Both the position numbers and the translations under genes were made by a program. Below the pieces are notes generated by a model. That model was given only the letters and a program-made list of their open reading frames with translations, was not told where the DNA came from and made no database searches. A DNA stretch of 18,177 bases from Clostridiaceae bacterium (GTDB lineage: Bacteria; Bacillota; Clostridia; Oscillospirales; Acutalibacteraceae). Positions 8,139 to 14,996 of the stretch are shown in pieces (position 1 is the first letter of the stretch; every line of letters starts with the position of its first letter). The DNA lies in NCBI GenBank assembly GCA_016292575.1, contig JAEDIH010000023.1:1-18177 (forward strand). The letters are read 5' to 3'.

Positions 8139-9671
8139 ATGAAAAAAACTGTTTTACTTTGCATTATGGACGGCTTCGGAAAGAATCCGTCAACCGAAGG
8201 CAACGCCATTGCCGCAGCAAACAAGCCGAACCTTGACCGCCTGATGAGCGAAAACCCGGTAACCTATATCGGCGCTTCCGGAATGGACGTCGGTCTTCCC
8301 GAAGGTCAGATGGGCAACAGCGAGGTCGGTCACACAAATATCGGCGCAGGCCGCGTTGTTTATCAGGAGCTGACAAGAATTACAAAGTCCATTCAGGACG
8401 GCGACTTTTTTGAGAATGAAGCCCTTGTCGGCGCAATGGAAAACTGCAAAAAGCACGGCTCCGCCCTTCACCTCATGGGTCTTATGAGCGACGGCGGCGT
8501 TCACAGCCACAATACGCACATGTATGCTATCCTTGAGCTTGCAAAAAGAATGGGACTTGAAAAGGTCTTTGTTCACTGCTTCCTTGACGGACGCGACGTT
8601 CCCCCAGCCTCCGGTGCGGACTACGTTGCCGAAACCGTTGCAAAGCTTAAGGAAATCGGCGTCGGCAAGGTTGCCACTGTTATGGGTCGTTACTACGCAA
8701 TGGACAGAGACAACCGTTGGGAAAGGGTTTCAAAGGCTTATGCAGCAATGGTTTACGGCGAGGGCATCAAGGCTTGTGACCCCGTTGAGGCAATCAAAAA
8801 GTCATATGAAACGATTGACGAGGACGGAAAGCACCTCACGGACGAATTTGTTCTTCCCACTGTCTGCCTTGAAAACGCAACGGTCAAAGCGAACGATTCC
8901 GTTGTTTTCTTCAACTTCCGTCCGGACAGAGCAAGAGAAATTACCCGTACCTTTGTTGACGAAGAGTTCACCGGCTTTGAAAGGAAGAACGGCTTTTTCC
9001 CGCTTTACTATGTCTGCATGACACAATATGATGCAACAATGCCGAATGTTCATGTTGCTTTCAAGCCCCAGAAGCTCACAAACACCTTCGGCGAATATAT
9101 TTCAGAGCTTGGTCTTACTCAGCTTCGTATTGCGGAGACCGAAAAGTATGCTCATGTCACCTTCTTCTTCAACGGTGGCGTTGAAAAGCAGTTCAAGGGC
9201 GAGGACAGAATCCTTGTTGCTTCGCCAAAGGTTGCAACCTACGATTTGCAGCCCGAAATGAGCGCATATGAAGTTACGGACAAGGTTGTTGAAGCGGTCA
9301 ATTCAGGAAAGTATGACGCAATCATCCTCAATTTTGCAAACTGCGACATGGTCGGTCACACCGGCGTTTTTGACGCGGCAAAGGCCGCTGTTGAGGCCGT
9401 TGACAAGTGCGTCGGAAGAGTTGCGGACGCAATTAAGGAAATGGGCGGCGTAATGCTCATCACGGCAGACCACGGCAATGCAGACAAGATGATTGCCGAG
9501 GACGGAACCGCTTTCACGGCGCACACCACTAACCCCGTTCCCTTTGTTGTTGTTAACCACAAGTGCTCCGTACGCGAGGGCGGAAAACTCTGCGACATTG
9601 CTCCCACAATGCTCAAAATTATGGGTATCCCCCAGCCCGAAGAAATGACCGGCGAAAGCATTGTGAAATAA
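8139..9671 (+). CDS. gpmI: 2,3-bisphosphoglycerate-independent phosphoglycerate mutase
   Basis: The 510-residue manganese-dependent enzyme converts 3-phosphoglycerate to 2-phosphoglycerate through a phosphoserine. The alkaline-phosphatase-like core starts with CIMDGFGKN (metal ligand D11). The nucleophile is S61 in MGNSEVGHTNIG. The inserted domain includes SDGGVHSH and LDGRDVPPASG. The C-terminal metal site shows NFANCDMVGHTG and ITADHGNADKM. The ATG at 8139 gives the standard N-terminus; an in-frame start at 8079 would add 20 residues encoded by the hairpin and is rejected. The ribosome site GAAAGG (8120-8125) is 13 nt away, a little long. enolase does not follow; a terminator does. Confidence 0.97.
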   Translation: MKKTVLLCIMDGFGKNPSTEGNAIAAANKPNLDRLMSENPVTYIGASGMDVGLPEGQMGNSEVGHTNIGAGRVVYQELTRITKSIQDGDFFENEALVGAMENCKKHGSALHLMGLMSDGGVHSHNTHMYAILELAKRMGLEKVFVHCFLDGRDVPPASGADYVAETVAKLKEIGVGKVATVMGRYYAMDRDNRWERVSKAYAAMVYGEGIKACDPVEAIKKSYETIDEDGKHLTDEFVLPTVCLENATVKANDSVVFFNFRPDRAREITRTFVDEEFTGFERKNGFFPLYYVCMTQYDATMPNVHVAFKPQKLTNTFGEYISELGLTQLRIAETEKYAHVTFFFNGGVEKQFKGEDRILVASPKVATYDLQPEMSAYEVTDKVVEAVNSGKYDAIILNFANCDMVGHTGVFDAAKAAVEAVDKCVGRVADAIKEMGGVMLITADHGNADKMIAEDGTAFTAHTTNPVPFVVVNHKCSVREGGKLCDIAPTMLKIMGIPQPEEMTGESIVK

Positions 9672-9684
9672 CAAATGAATATTC

Positions 9685-9722
9685 AAGCCGCACTCCCCGT
9701 TTTTTGAGGAGTGCGGCTTTAA
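9685..9722. terminator. Terminator between convergent gpmI and the LRR gene
   Basis: AAGCCGCACTCC (9685-9696) pairs perfectly with GGAGTGCGGCTT (9708-9719) over 12 bp, with an 11-nt loop. TTTAATTT follows on the plus strand, serving gpmI. The same hairpin lies 17 bases past the stop of the minus-strand gene and could serve it too, though the tail on that side is less T-rich. Confidence 0.85.
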
Positions 9723-9735
9723 TTTATGTTTTAAA

Positions 9736-12345
9736 TCATGAAAACAGCTTTCTGAACCAATCAAGAATCTTTTGAAAGAAAGCTTTAATCTTTTCCGCAA
9801 CCGTCAGCTCCCTGAGCTTTTTGCCGCAGTTGTTGCACTTTCCGTCGTTATCGGAATCCGTGTGACCCGTTGCCGGAATCGTTTCCTGAGCAGTCAGCGT
9901 TTCGCCGCAGACAGAGCAGATTGAACCATCGGTAAGACCGGCTTCTTCGCAGGTTGCTGCCTTTCCCGGAACAACAACGGGAGTATGTCCGATTCTGTCA
10001 ATGTCTGATCTTTCAAGAATTTCGTGGCAGTCAGTACATTCTTTATGCTTTTTACCGGCAGCAGTGCAGGTTGAATCTGTGTCAACTATCCAGTCAGAAA
10101 GCTCTCCGTTTGCATCTGGGTCAACAAGAAGTTCGCATGTTTCAAGCGTTTTTCCACAATCAAGACATTCCTTGTGTTTTGAGCCGATAGTGATACAGGT
10201 TGGCTCTTTATCAATTATCCACTCGGAAGCCGGGTGATAGTTCTCATCGATACTGATAGTACAGGTATCATTACTGCTAACAAACATACAGATATAATAT
10301 GTTTCACCGGCGTAAAGAATTTCACGCATGGATGATCGTTCCCAACCGTTTGAAGCAAAACTCTCCATGTTTTGATCAAAAATTTCCGAACTCACTCCAT
10401 CATAGTAATAACTGCTGTAGTTGAACTGATATTCGGCGGTTACTTCCGGAACAAATCTGAAGTATACATAATAGGAGTCGTTTGTATTATTTGTCTCGGT
10501 TTTTGATTCTCCAATGTTGATATCGGTGTATTCAATGGGACTGACCGTGACATCAATCGCTGTTTCATATCTTCCGTAGCAAACAGGGAGAGTCGTTTTG
10601 CCGATTTTCCATGTGGAAAAGTCATCCTCCCGTGCATAGCAGGAGCTTCTGACCTCTGAGGTTCCGTCAGTGAAAAAGACGCGGACTGTGAGGCCGGTGA
10701 GGTCGGCGCCGTCTGTTTCCCTGTATACATACACGGTTTTATCCGGCAATGTTTCAATTTCGATATGGTCAATCTCTTTTTCTTCAATCATTTCCACATT
10801 GAATTCACGGAAATAATCAAACTTATCGCAGAGCTTTGAGTCCGGTCTGCAATGAAGCGTTCCGCGAAAAGACAGCAAAATGTTCTTGTCAATGTCTGCC
10901 TTTGCTGAATCATAGAAATAAACATCAGCATAGCAATTTTCAAACAATTCACATCCAAAAGACTTTACAGTTTCCGGAATCGTAATTTTTTCAAGATTTG
11001 AATCAATGAACGCATAGCTTCCGATAGCCGTAACATATTCAGGAACAGAAAATTCACCTGTTTTTTCATTCGAGCAGTAAATTAAGGTTATTCCGCTGTC
11101 AGTTTTCTCATAAACAACACCGTCATCATCAAAGTATACAGCGTTTCCGTCATCAACGGTGACAGAAGCAATATCCTCCAAGCTTGATCTGTCATTATAT
11201 CCTTTATTGATTCTTTTAACCGAAGCCGGAATAACAATGCTTTTCGCGCCGGAAATGCTGCTTAGCGAACTATAGCTTATCTCGGTTATCGTTGAGTTCT
11301 CAGCAAACCTGACATTTTCAAAAAGAGCCATAAGCTCTGCATATTCCGGATCTTCTTCGGGCATTGGACCGGTTCCGTCAAAGGTCAGTGTCCTGGTGTT
11401 TAAATCCAATGACCAAGTGATATTTTCCCCGTATGTTCCCGTTGTCTGGAAGCAGTTGCAAACTTCGCCCGTTTCATAAATCTTGTGGGTTATACCGAGA
11501 TTTTTGAACATTTCATGTTGAGCTGATTCCTTTTTGCAAACATAAGAAACCCAAGCCGGAACATGATAGACAGAATTTTTAAATAAAAAGTCTTCAAGAC
11601 TATTTTCGTTTGCTTTTGAATACTCAAGCGGAAAGGACGTTTTGAACTTTTCGTTCAAATACTCTGACATTTTCAGATAAACAAACTCATCTGAATCTTC
11701 ATAACCGCTTACATCTGCATCAATCTTATATTTGTAATAATAAGAAGCGGCCTCAGCGTATGAATAATCATCAAAGCCCCCGATTAAATATGAATAAAAC
11801 TGAGCTGAATCCGGCAAAAAGACAAATTCTTTTAAAATAAAGGAATATAACATTATACTGAAACTGTCATATATCTCCTTAACCGATTCGGGGACATACA
11901 CCTTTTCAACCATCGGACAGCTTGCAAAAGCCCCCATGTCAATGGTTTCCACCCCCTCGGGAAGAATGATCTCTTTCAGATCAGTGTTTCCCATGAAAGC
12001 CGAAAAACCTATCTTCCTTAGCGAGGACGGAAAAACAATTTCCTTTGCTGTTGATCTAAAAAAATTATAGCCGCCGATTTCGGTAATTCCTTCCTCAATG
12101 ACTATTTTGTCTGCTTTCCTCAAAAACTTCCACCACGCAGGCGGATCAAAACCGCCGTCACCCGGAAGGCCGTAATCCTTGATAGCTCCCTCGCCGCCAA
12201 CGGTCAACGTTGCAGTTGCTTCGTCAAAGCTCCAGACAATGTTTCCCTGAGTGTCCTGCGCAAAGGAAACGAACGGTAACGAGCAAAGCAGCATTATCGC
12301 CGTAAGCAGTACAGAGAGCAACTTTTTTGTGTTTTTCTTTTTCAT
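9736..12345 (-). CDS. Secreted BspA-type leucine-rich-repeat protein
   Basis: The 869-residue protein has a Sec signal peptide (KKKNTKK, a hydrophobic stretch, probable cleavage after SFA at residue 29). Two blocks of BspA-like leucine-rich repeats follow (IVFPSSLRKIGFSAF, IILPEGVETIDMGAF; later FSVPEYVTAIGSYAF, ITIPETVKSFG). Each is preceded by a W-S-x-D-x-x-T-x-T-L-T motif, near residues 38 and 310. An Ig-like segment comes next (about 535-605), then a probable beta-rich segment. Four cysteine-pair units (HKECLDCGK, HKECTDCHE, GSICSVCGE, GKCNNCGKK) precede a short amphipathic tail (AFFQKILDWFRKLF). There is no LPxTG or dockerin, so surface anchoring is unclear. AAGGAGGA (12356-12363, minus strand) fixes the start. 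Ligand binding or adhesion is a family-level guess. Confidence 0.88.
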   Translation of the reverse strand: MKKKNTKKLLSVLLTAIMLLCSLPFVSFAQDTQGNIVWSFDEATATLTVGGEGAIKDYGLPGDGGFDPPAWWKFLRKADKIVIEEGITEIGGYNFFRSTAKEIVFPSSLRKIGFSAFMGNTDLKEIILPEGVETIDMGAFASCPMVEKVYVPESVKEIYDSFSIMLYSFILKEFVFLPDSAQFYSYLIGGFDDYSYAEAASYYYKYKIDADVSGYEDSDEFVYLKMSEYLNEKFKTSFPLEYSKANENSLEDFLFKNSVYHVPAWVSYVCKKESAQHEMFKNLGITHKIYETGEVCNCFQTTGTYGENITWSLDLNTRTLTFDGTGPMPEEDPEYAELMALFENVRFAENSTITEISYSSLSSISGAKSIVIPASVKRINKGYNDRSSLEDIASVTVDDGNAVYFDDDGVVYEKTDSGITLIYCSNEKTGEFSVPEYVTAIGSYAFIDSNLEKITIPETVKSFGCELFENCYADVYFYDSAKADIDKNILLSFRGTLHCRPDSKLCDKFDYFREFNVEMIEEKEIDHIEIETLPDKTVYVYRETDGADLTGLTVRVFFTDGTSEVRSSCYAREDDFSTWKIGKTTLPVCYGRYETAIDVTVSPIEYTDINIGESKTETNNTNDSYYVYFRFVPEVTAEYQFNYSSYYYDGVSSEIFDQNMESFASNGWERSSMREILYAGETYYICMFVSSNDTCTISIDENYHPASEWIIDKEPTCITIGSKHKECLDCGKTLETCELLVDPDANGELSDWIVDTDSTCTAAGKKHKECTDCHEILERSDIDRIGHTPVVVPGKAATCEEAGLTDGSICSVCGETLTAQETIPATGHTDSDNDGKCNNCGKKLRELTVAEKIKAFFQKILDWFRKLFS

Positions 12346-12405
12346 TATTCAGTTTTCCTCCTTTTCTTTGGAACGCAGAATTATTTATCGTTCCTAATTA
12401 TTTTA

Positions 12406-12434
12406 ATTATACCCGATTGTTAACAAAATGTAAA
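12406..12434 (-). promoter_or_regulatory. Sigma-A-type promoter of the LRR-protein gene
   Basis: On the minus strand TTTACA (12434-12429) and a perfect TATAAT (12411-12406) are 17 bases apart. Transcription would start near 12399, leaving a leader of about 54 nt before the ATG. The nonamer CTAATTATT occurs on both sides of the promoter (12394-12402 and 12438-12446) and could be an operator pair. Confidence 0.75.
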
Positions 12435-12446
12435 TAACTAATTATT

Positions 12447-12723
12447 CTATTGCAAGTACAATTTATATTTATAAATTTGCTTATTGTTTGTAATTATGCG
12501 CATTTTTAATAAACATATGTATATTATTTTGTATATGATTACAAAATAATAATTCATATTAATGATTATTACCCTGTGCAAAAATTTTGCAGTCTGAAAA
12601 AATTGCTTATTCTGAACTCGGAACCACAAACCTATTAACAAGTCGTTCATAAAAATGTTAATTTTAGTCGGTTAAAGCTTTCAGTGAACAGAAAAATTAC
12701 TTCGACGAAAAATGGGTATAAAA
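12447..12723. other. AT-rich intergenic stretch without a supported gene
   Basis: This segment is visibly richer in A and T than the genes around it. It contains a 15-base palindrome, TGCAAAAATTTTGCA (12577-12591). A 67-codon minus-strand frame here has no ribosome site and a low-complexity composition, so it is not called. Otherwise only general upstream sequence is visible. Confidence 0.5.
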
Positions 12724-12831
12724 ATGAACAAATACAGAAGCTTTGAAAACGCTCTCAAGGAGTCTTCGTCAAATGACGGTTGCTTCGGAAAATACGGCTG
12801 CGGTGAACGGTTCCTGAAAAAGTACGAATAA
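12724..12831 (+). CDS. Possible 35-residue two-cysteine peptide
   Basis: The frame encodes MNKYRSFENALKESSSNDGC, then FGKYGCGERFLKKYE. It is a charged helix-like N-terminus with two cysteines (C20, C26) in a glycine-rich stretch. It ends 9 bases before a strong hairpin whose plus-strand tail is T-rich, which suggests that something is transcribed in this direction. Composition looks protein-like, but there is no clear Shine-Dalgarno site (only TGGG before TATAAA). I do not recognise the family; a small peptide, a precursor peptide or a chance frame are all possible. Confidence 0.4.
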   Translation: MNKYRSFENALKESSSNDGCFGKYGCGERFLKKYE

Positions 12832-12840
12832 ATAATTCAA

Positions 12841-12874
12841 CCGGTGGGCGTATACCCACCGGCTTTGCTTTTTA
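12841..12874. terminator. Bidirectional terminator between the small ORF and dgkA
   Basis: CCGGTGGG (12841-12848) pairs with CCCACCGG (12855-12862) around a 6-nt loop. On the plus strand it is followed by CTTTGCTTTTTACTTTTT. On the minus strand it follows dgkA, with TTGAATTATTTATT as tail. Confidence 0.88.
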
Positions 12875-13357
12875 CTTTTTATCCCTGCTTTTTCCAAAGC
12901 CGAAAAAGATGAACAGCGTTGCAGGAACAATGCTAAACGCAAACAAAGCAAACATCAACGGCTTTGAACTAAAGTAATCAGCCATCAGGGAGAAAGCCTG
13001 CGGCTGCAGCAGAATGAAAAGCCCTGCCGCAACGGCGCCGATTGCGCTGACGAGAACCGCACCGGAAGCTACGTCCTTTGCCCTTTTTGCATATTCGTTG
13101 TATTCCTTTGTTTCAAGGTCAACAGCGTTTTCAATCGCGGTGTTAACAAGCTCCGCGCCGATGACAAGGGCGCTCGCAACCGCAAGCACAGCCCAGTCGG
13201 TACGGCTCAAAACGAACCAATCGGTAAGACCGAGAATGGAAAACATGTAAACAAGGCATGTCAGATGAACGCGCAAATTGCGCTCGGTCTTTATTGCGCA
13301 GAAAATTCCGCGGAAAGCATAAAAAAAGCTTTTGAAAAGATTTTTAAAGTGACTCAT
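12872..13357 (-). CDS. dgkA: Diacylglycerol/undecaprenol kinase family protein
   Basis: The 161-residue integral membrane protein carries the DgkA signature GAELVNTAIENAVD (E69, N72, E76), followed by AKRAKDVASGAVL (K94, D95). In Gram-positive bacteria this family phosphorylates undecaprenol and so feeds the lipid carrier pool for cell-wall synthesis. Three core membrane segments lie near residues 33-50, 55-75 and 98-118. A fourth hydrophobic segment (about 133-153) ending in GFGKSRDKK makes it longer than usual. The ATG at 13357 is chosen because the upstream in-frame TTG (13450) lies inside ybeY. No ribosome site adjoins the ATG; AAAGGAA (13407-13401) lies beyond a strong hairpin that would bring it within 8 nt. 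It is the last gene of the phoH-ybeY-dgkA group. Confidence 0.9.
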   Translation of the reverse strand: MSHFKNLFKSFFYAFRGIFCAIKTERNLRVHLTCLVYMFSILGLTDWFVLSRTDWAVLAVASALVIGAELVNTAIENAVDLETKEYNEYAKRAKDVASGAVLVSAIGAVAAGLFILLQPQAFSLMADYFSSKPLMFALFAFSIVPATLFIFFGFGKSRDKK

Positions 13358-13365
13358 ATTAAAAC

Positions 13366-13400
13366 GCCGAAGAAAGCCGTTTTTGCGCGGCTTCTTCGGC
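13366..13400 (-). promoter_or_regulatory. Hairpin between the ybeY stop and the dgkA start
   Basis: On the minus-strand RNA, GCCGAAGAAGCCG (13400-13388) pairs with CGGCTTTCTTCGGC (13379-13366) over 13 bp with one bulged base and an 8-nt loop. AAAGGAA abuts its 5' side (13407-13401), and GTTTTAAT then ATG follow its 3' side. It may present the ribosome site to the dgkA start. Alternatively it could act as a weak terminator after ybeY, since TTTT follows. Confidence 0.7.
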
Positions 13401-13412
13401 TTCCTTTCGTTT

Positions 13413-13919
13413 TTATTCTTCCATTGTATAATAGCTTCCGCTCCTGACAAGACCGAGCTGGGTGAGAACAGTCTCCTCCCTTTCCCTCATGCGGACAAGC
13501 TCAAGTCCGCCCGGCTCATGGTCGTAGCCGAGAAGATGGAGCATTGAATGAACGGTGAGGAAAGCAATTTCACGGTCAAAGGTGTGACCGTAAAGCTTTG
13601 CCTGCTTCACGGCGTGCTCAATGGAAATGACGATATCGCCGAGCATCTGCGCGCCGGTGTCCTGATTGATGTCATACACGCCGTCAACGCCGAGCGGAAA
13701 CGAGAGTACGTCCGTTGAGCGGTCAACGCCGCGGTATTTGAGGTTAAGCTTATGTATCTCCTCGTCATCAACGATGGAAACGCTGATTTCCGCGGAGCCT
13801 TTGAAGTTCTCGTTGACCAGAACGGCAGTGCAGCAGCGCCTGATGAGCATGCGCACGCCCGTTGGAATTTTTACAACGTGTTGATTGTTGCTTATGATGA
13901 CTTTTACTTTGTCTTTCAT
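13413..13919 (-). CDS. ybeY: Endoribonuclease YbeY (rRNA maturation factor)
   Basis: The 168-residue protein has the family's zinc site HSMLHLLGYDH, i.e. H124-x3-H128-x5-H134. Upstream comes STDVLSFPLG (68-77), and LGDIVIS (93-99) is also typical. YbeY is a metal-dependent ribonuclease acting in 16S rRNA processing and ribosome quality control. Its ATG overlaps the phoH stop by 4 bases, so the two are translationally coupled. It precedes dgkA, as in many Firmicutes. The C-terminus runs a little past the core domain (SGSYYTMEE). Confidence 0.96.
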   Translation of the reverse strand: MKDKVKVIISNNQHVVKIPTGVRMLIRRCCTAVLVNENFKGSAEISVSIVDDEEIHKLNLKYRGVDRSTDVLSFPLGVDGVYDINQDTGAQMLGDIVISIEHAVKQAKLYGHTFDREIAFLTVHSMLHLLGYDHEPGGLELVRMREREETVLTQLGLVRSGSYYTMEE

Positions 13920-14878
13920 TTTCTTTTGCGCGCCTCCTCATATTTTTCGTATGCCTTGATAATATCCTGAACCAGTCTGTGGCGGACAACGTCCTTTTCG
14001 GAAAAGCGGACGGTCTGAATATCGTCAATGTTCTTCAGAATTTTAATTATGTCAACAAGACCGGAGCGCTTTCCGTCCGGCAGGTCAATCTGCGTAATAT
14101 CTCCGGTGACAACAATTTTTGAGTTGAAGCCGAGACGGGTCAAAAACATTTTCATCTGCTCTGTGGTTGTGTTCTGCGCCTCGTCAAGGATTATGAAGCT
14201 GTCGTCCAGCGTGCGTCCGCGCATATACGCAAGCGGCGCAACCTCAATATTTCCGCGCTCCTGATAGCGCTGAAAGCTTTCCGGTCCGAGCATATCAAAC
14301 AGCGCGTCATACAGCGGGCGGAGATAGGGGTCAACCTTCTGCTGGAGATCGCCGGGAAGAAAGCCGAGCTTTTCGCCTGCTTCAACGGCAGGACGGGTCA
14401 GAATGATGCGGTTGACCTCCTTGGCTCTGAAAGCGCTGACGGCCATTGCAACGGCAAGATAGGTTTTGCCCGTTCCCGCAGGACCGACGCCGATGACGAT
14501 GGTGTTATTTTTAATGGCTTCGATATATTTTTTTTGCCCGAGGGTTTTTGCCTTGACCGGCTTGCCCTTTGCGGTGATGCAAACGCAGTCGCCGCCCACC
14601 TGCGAAAGCTTGTCGTCGTTGCCCTCCTTAACAAGGGAAATAACATAGCGGACGTTTTGCTCGCCCAATGTCTCTCCCTTTGAAACAAGGGTAAGCAGCC
14701 CGTTAACGGCGCGCTGAGCAAGGGCGCAGTGCTCCTCGTCTCCCTGAATTTTCAGCTCGCTTCCGCGGCTGACAACAGAGACGGAAAACTCGCTTTCAAT
14801 AAGTCTGATATTTTCGTCAAACGAACCGAACAGACTGACCGCGTGTTCAATTCTTTCGATATTGACAATGCGCTCCAA
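13916..14878 (-). CDS. phoH: PhoH-family ATPase
   Basis: The protein is about 320 residues with an N-terminal small domain and a P-loop ATPase domain. Walker A is GVGPAGTGKTYLA (about 131-143). Walker B is FIILDEAQNTT, and GDITQIDLP is the following sensor-like motif. PhoH proteins are cytoplasmic ATPases linked to RNA metabolism, consistent with coupling to ybeY. I prefer a TTG start at 14878, since AAGGAG (14894-14889) lies 10 nt upstream and the N-terminus then reads ERIVNIERIEHAVSLFG, as in relatives. The in-frame ATG at 14899 contains this ribosome site within its own codons and has none of its own. A promoter lies just upstream. Confidence 0.93.
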   Translation of the reverse strand: MERIVNIERIEHAVSLFGSFDENIRLIESEFSVSVVSRGSELKIQGDEEHCALAQRAVNGLLTLVSKGETLGEQNVRYVISLVKEGNDDKLSQVGGDCVCITAKGKPVKAKTLGQKKYIEAIKNNTIVIGVGPAGTGKTYLAVAMAVSAFRAKEVNRIILTRPAVEAGEKLGFLPGDLQQKVDPYLRPLYDALFDMLGPESFQRYQERGNIEVAPLAYMRGRTLDDSFIILDEAQNTTTEQMKMFLTRLGFNSKIVVTGDITQIDLPDGKRSGLVDIIKILKNIDDIQTVRFSEKDVVRHRLVQDIIKAYEKYEEARKRK

Positions 14879-14928
14879 CCGGGCAACACTCCTTAGCATC
14901 CGTCTTTTTCACATATTTTATCGGATAT

Positions 14929-14956
14929 ATTATACCACAATTTTTCAGTTTGTGAA
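14929..14956 (-). promoter_or_regulatory. Sigma-A-type promoter of phoH-ybeY-dgkA
   Basis: On the minus strand TTCACA (14956-14951) and TATAAT (14934-14929) are separated by 16 bases. TGG before the hexamer gives an extended -10. Transcription would start near 14922. This makes phoH-ybeY-dgkA independent of the sporulation pair upstream. Confidence 0.7.
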
Positions 14957-14996
14957 CAGAAAACCGAAGATTTTTGTCGCCGTTTTTGCTGAAAAA

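Noticed and set aside
12447..12650. 67-codon minus-strand frame in the AT-rich gap
   Set aside because: No ribosome site before its ATG, and the composition (runs of I, Y, K, N) is what AT-rich noncoding DNA gives.
12769..12951. 60-codon minus-strand frame near the bidirectional terminator
   Set aside because: It runs through the terminator hairpin and overlaps the dgkA end; no supporting signal.
13358..13450. Longer dgkA starting at TTG 13450
   Set aside because: It would lie largely over the end of ybeY and the hairpin, has no ribosome site, and the added residues do not look like the family.
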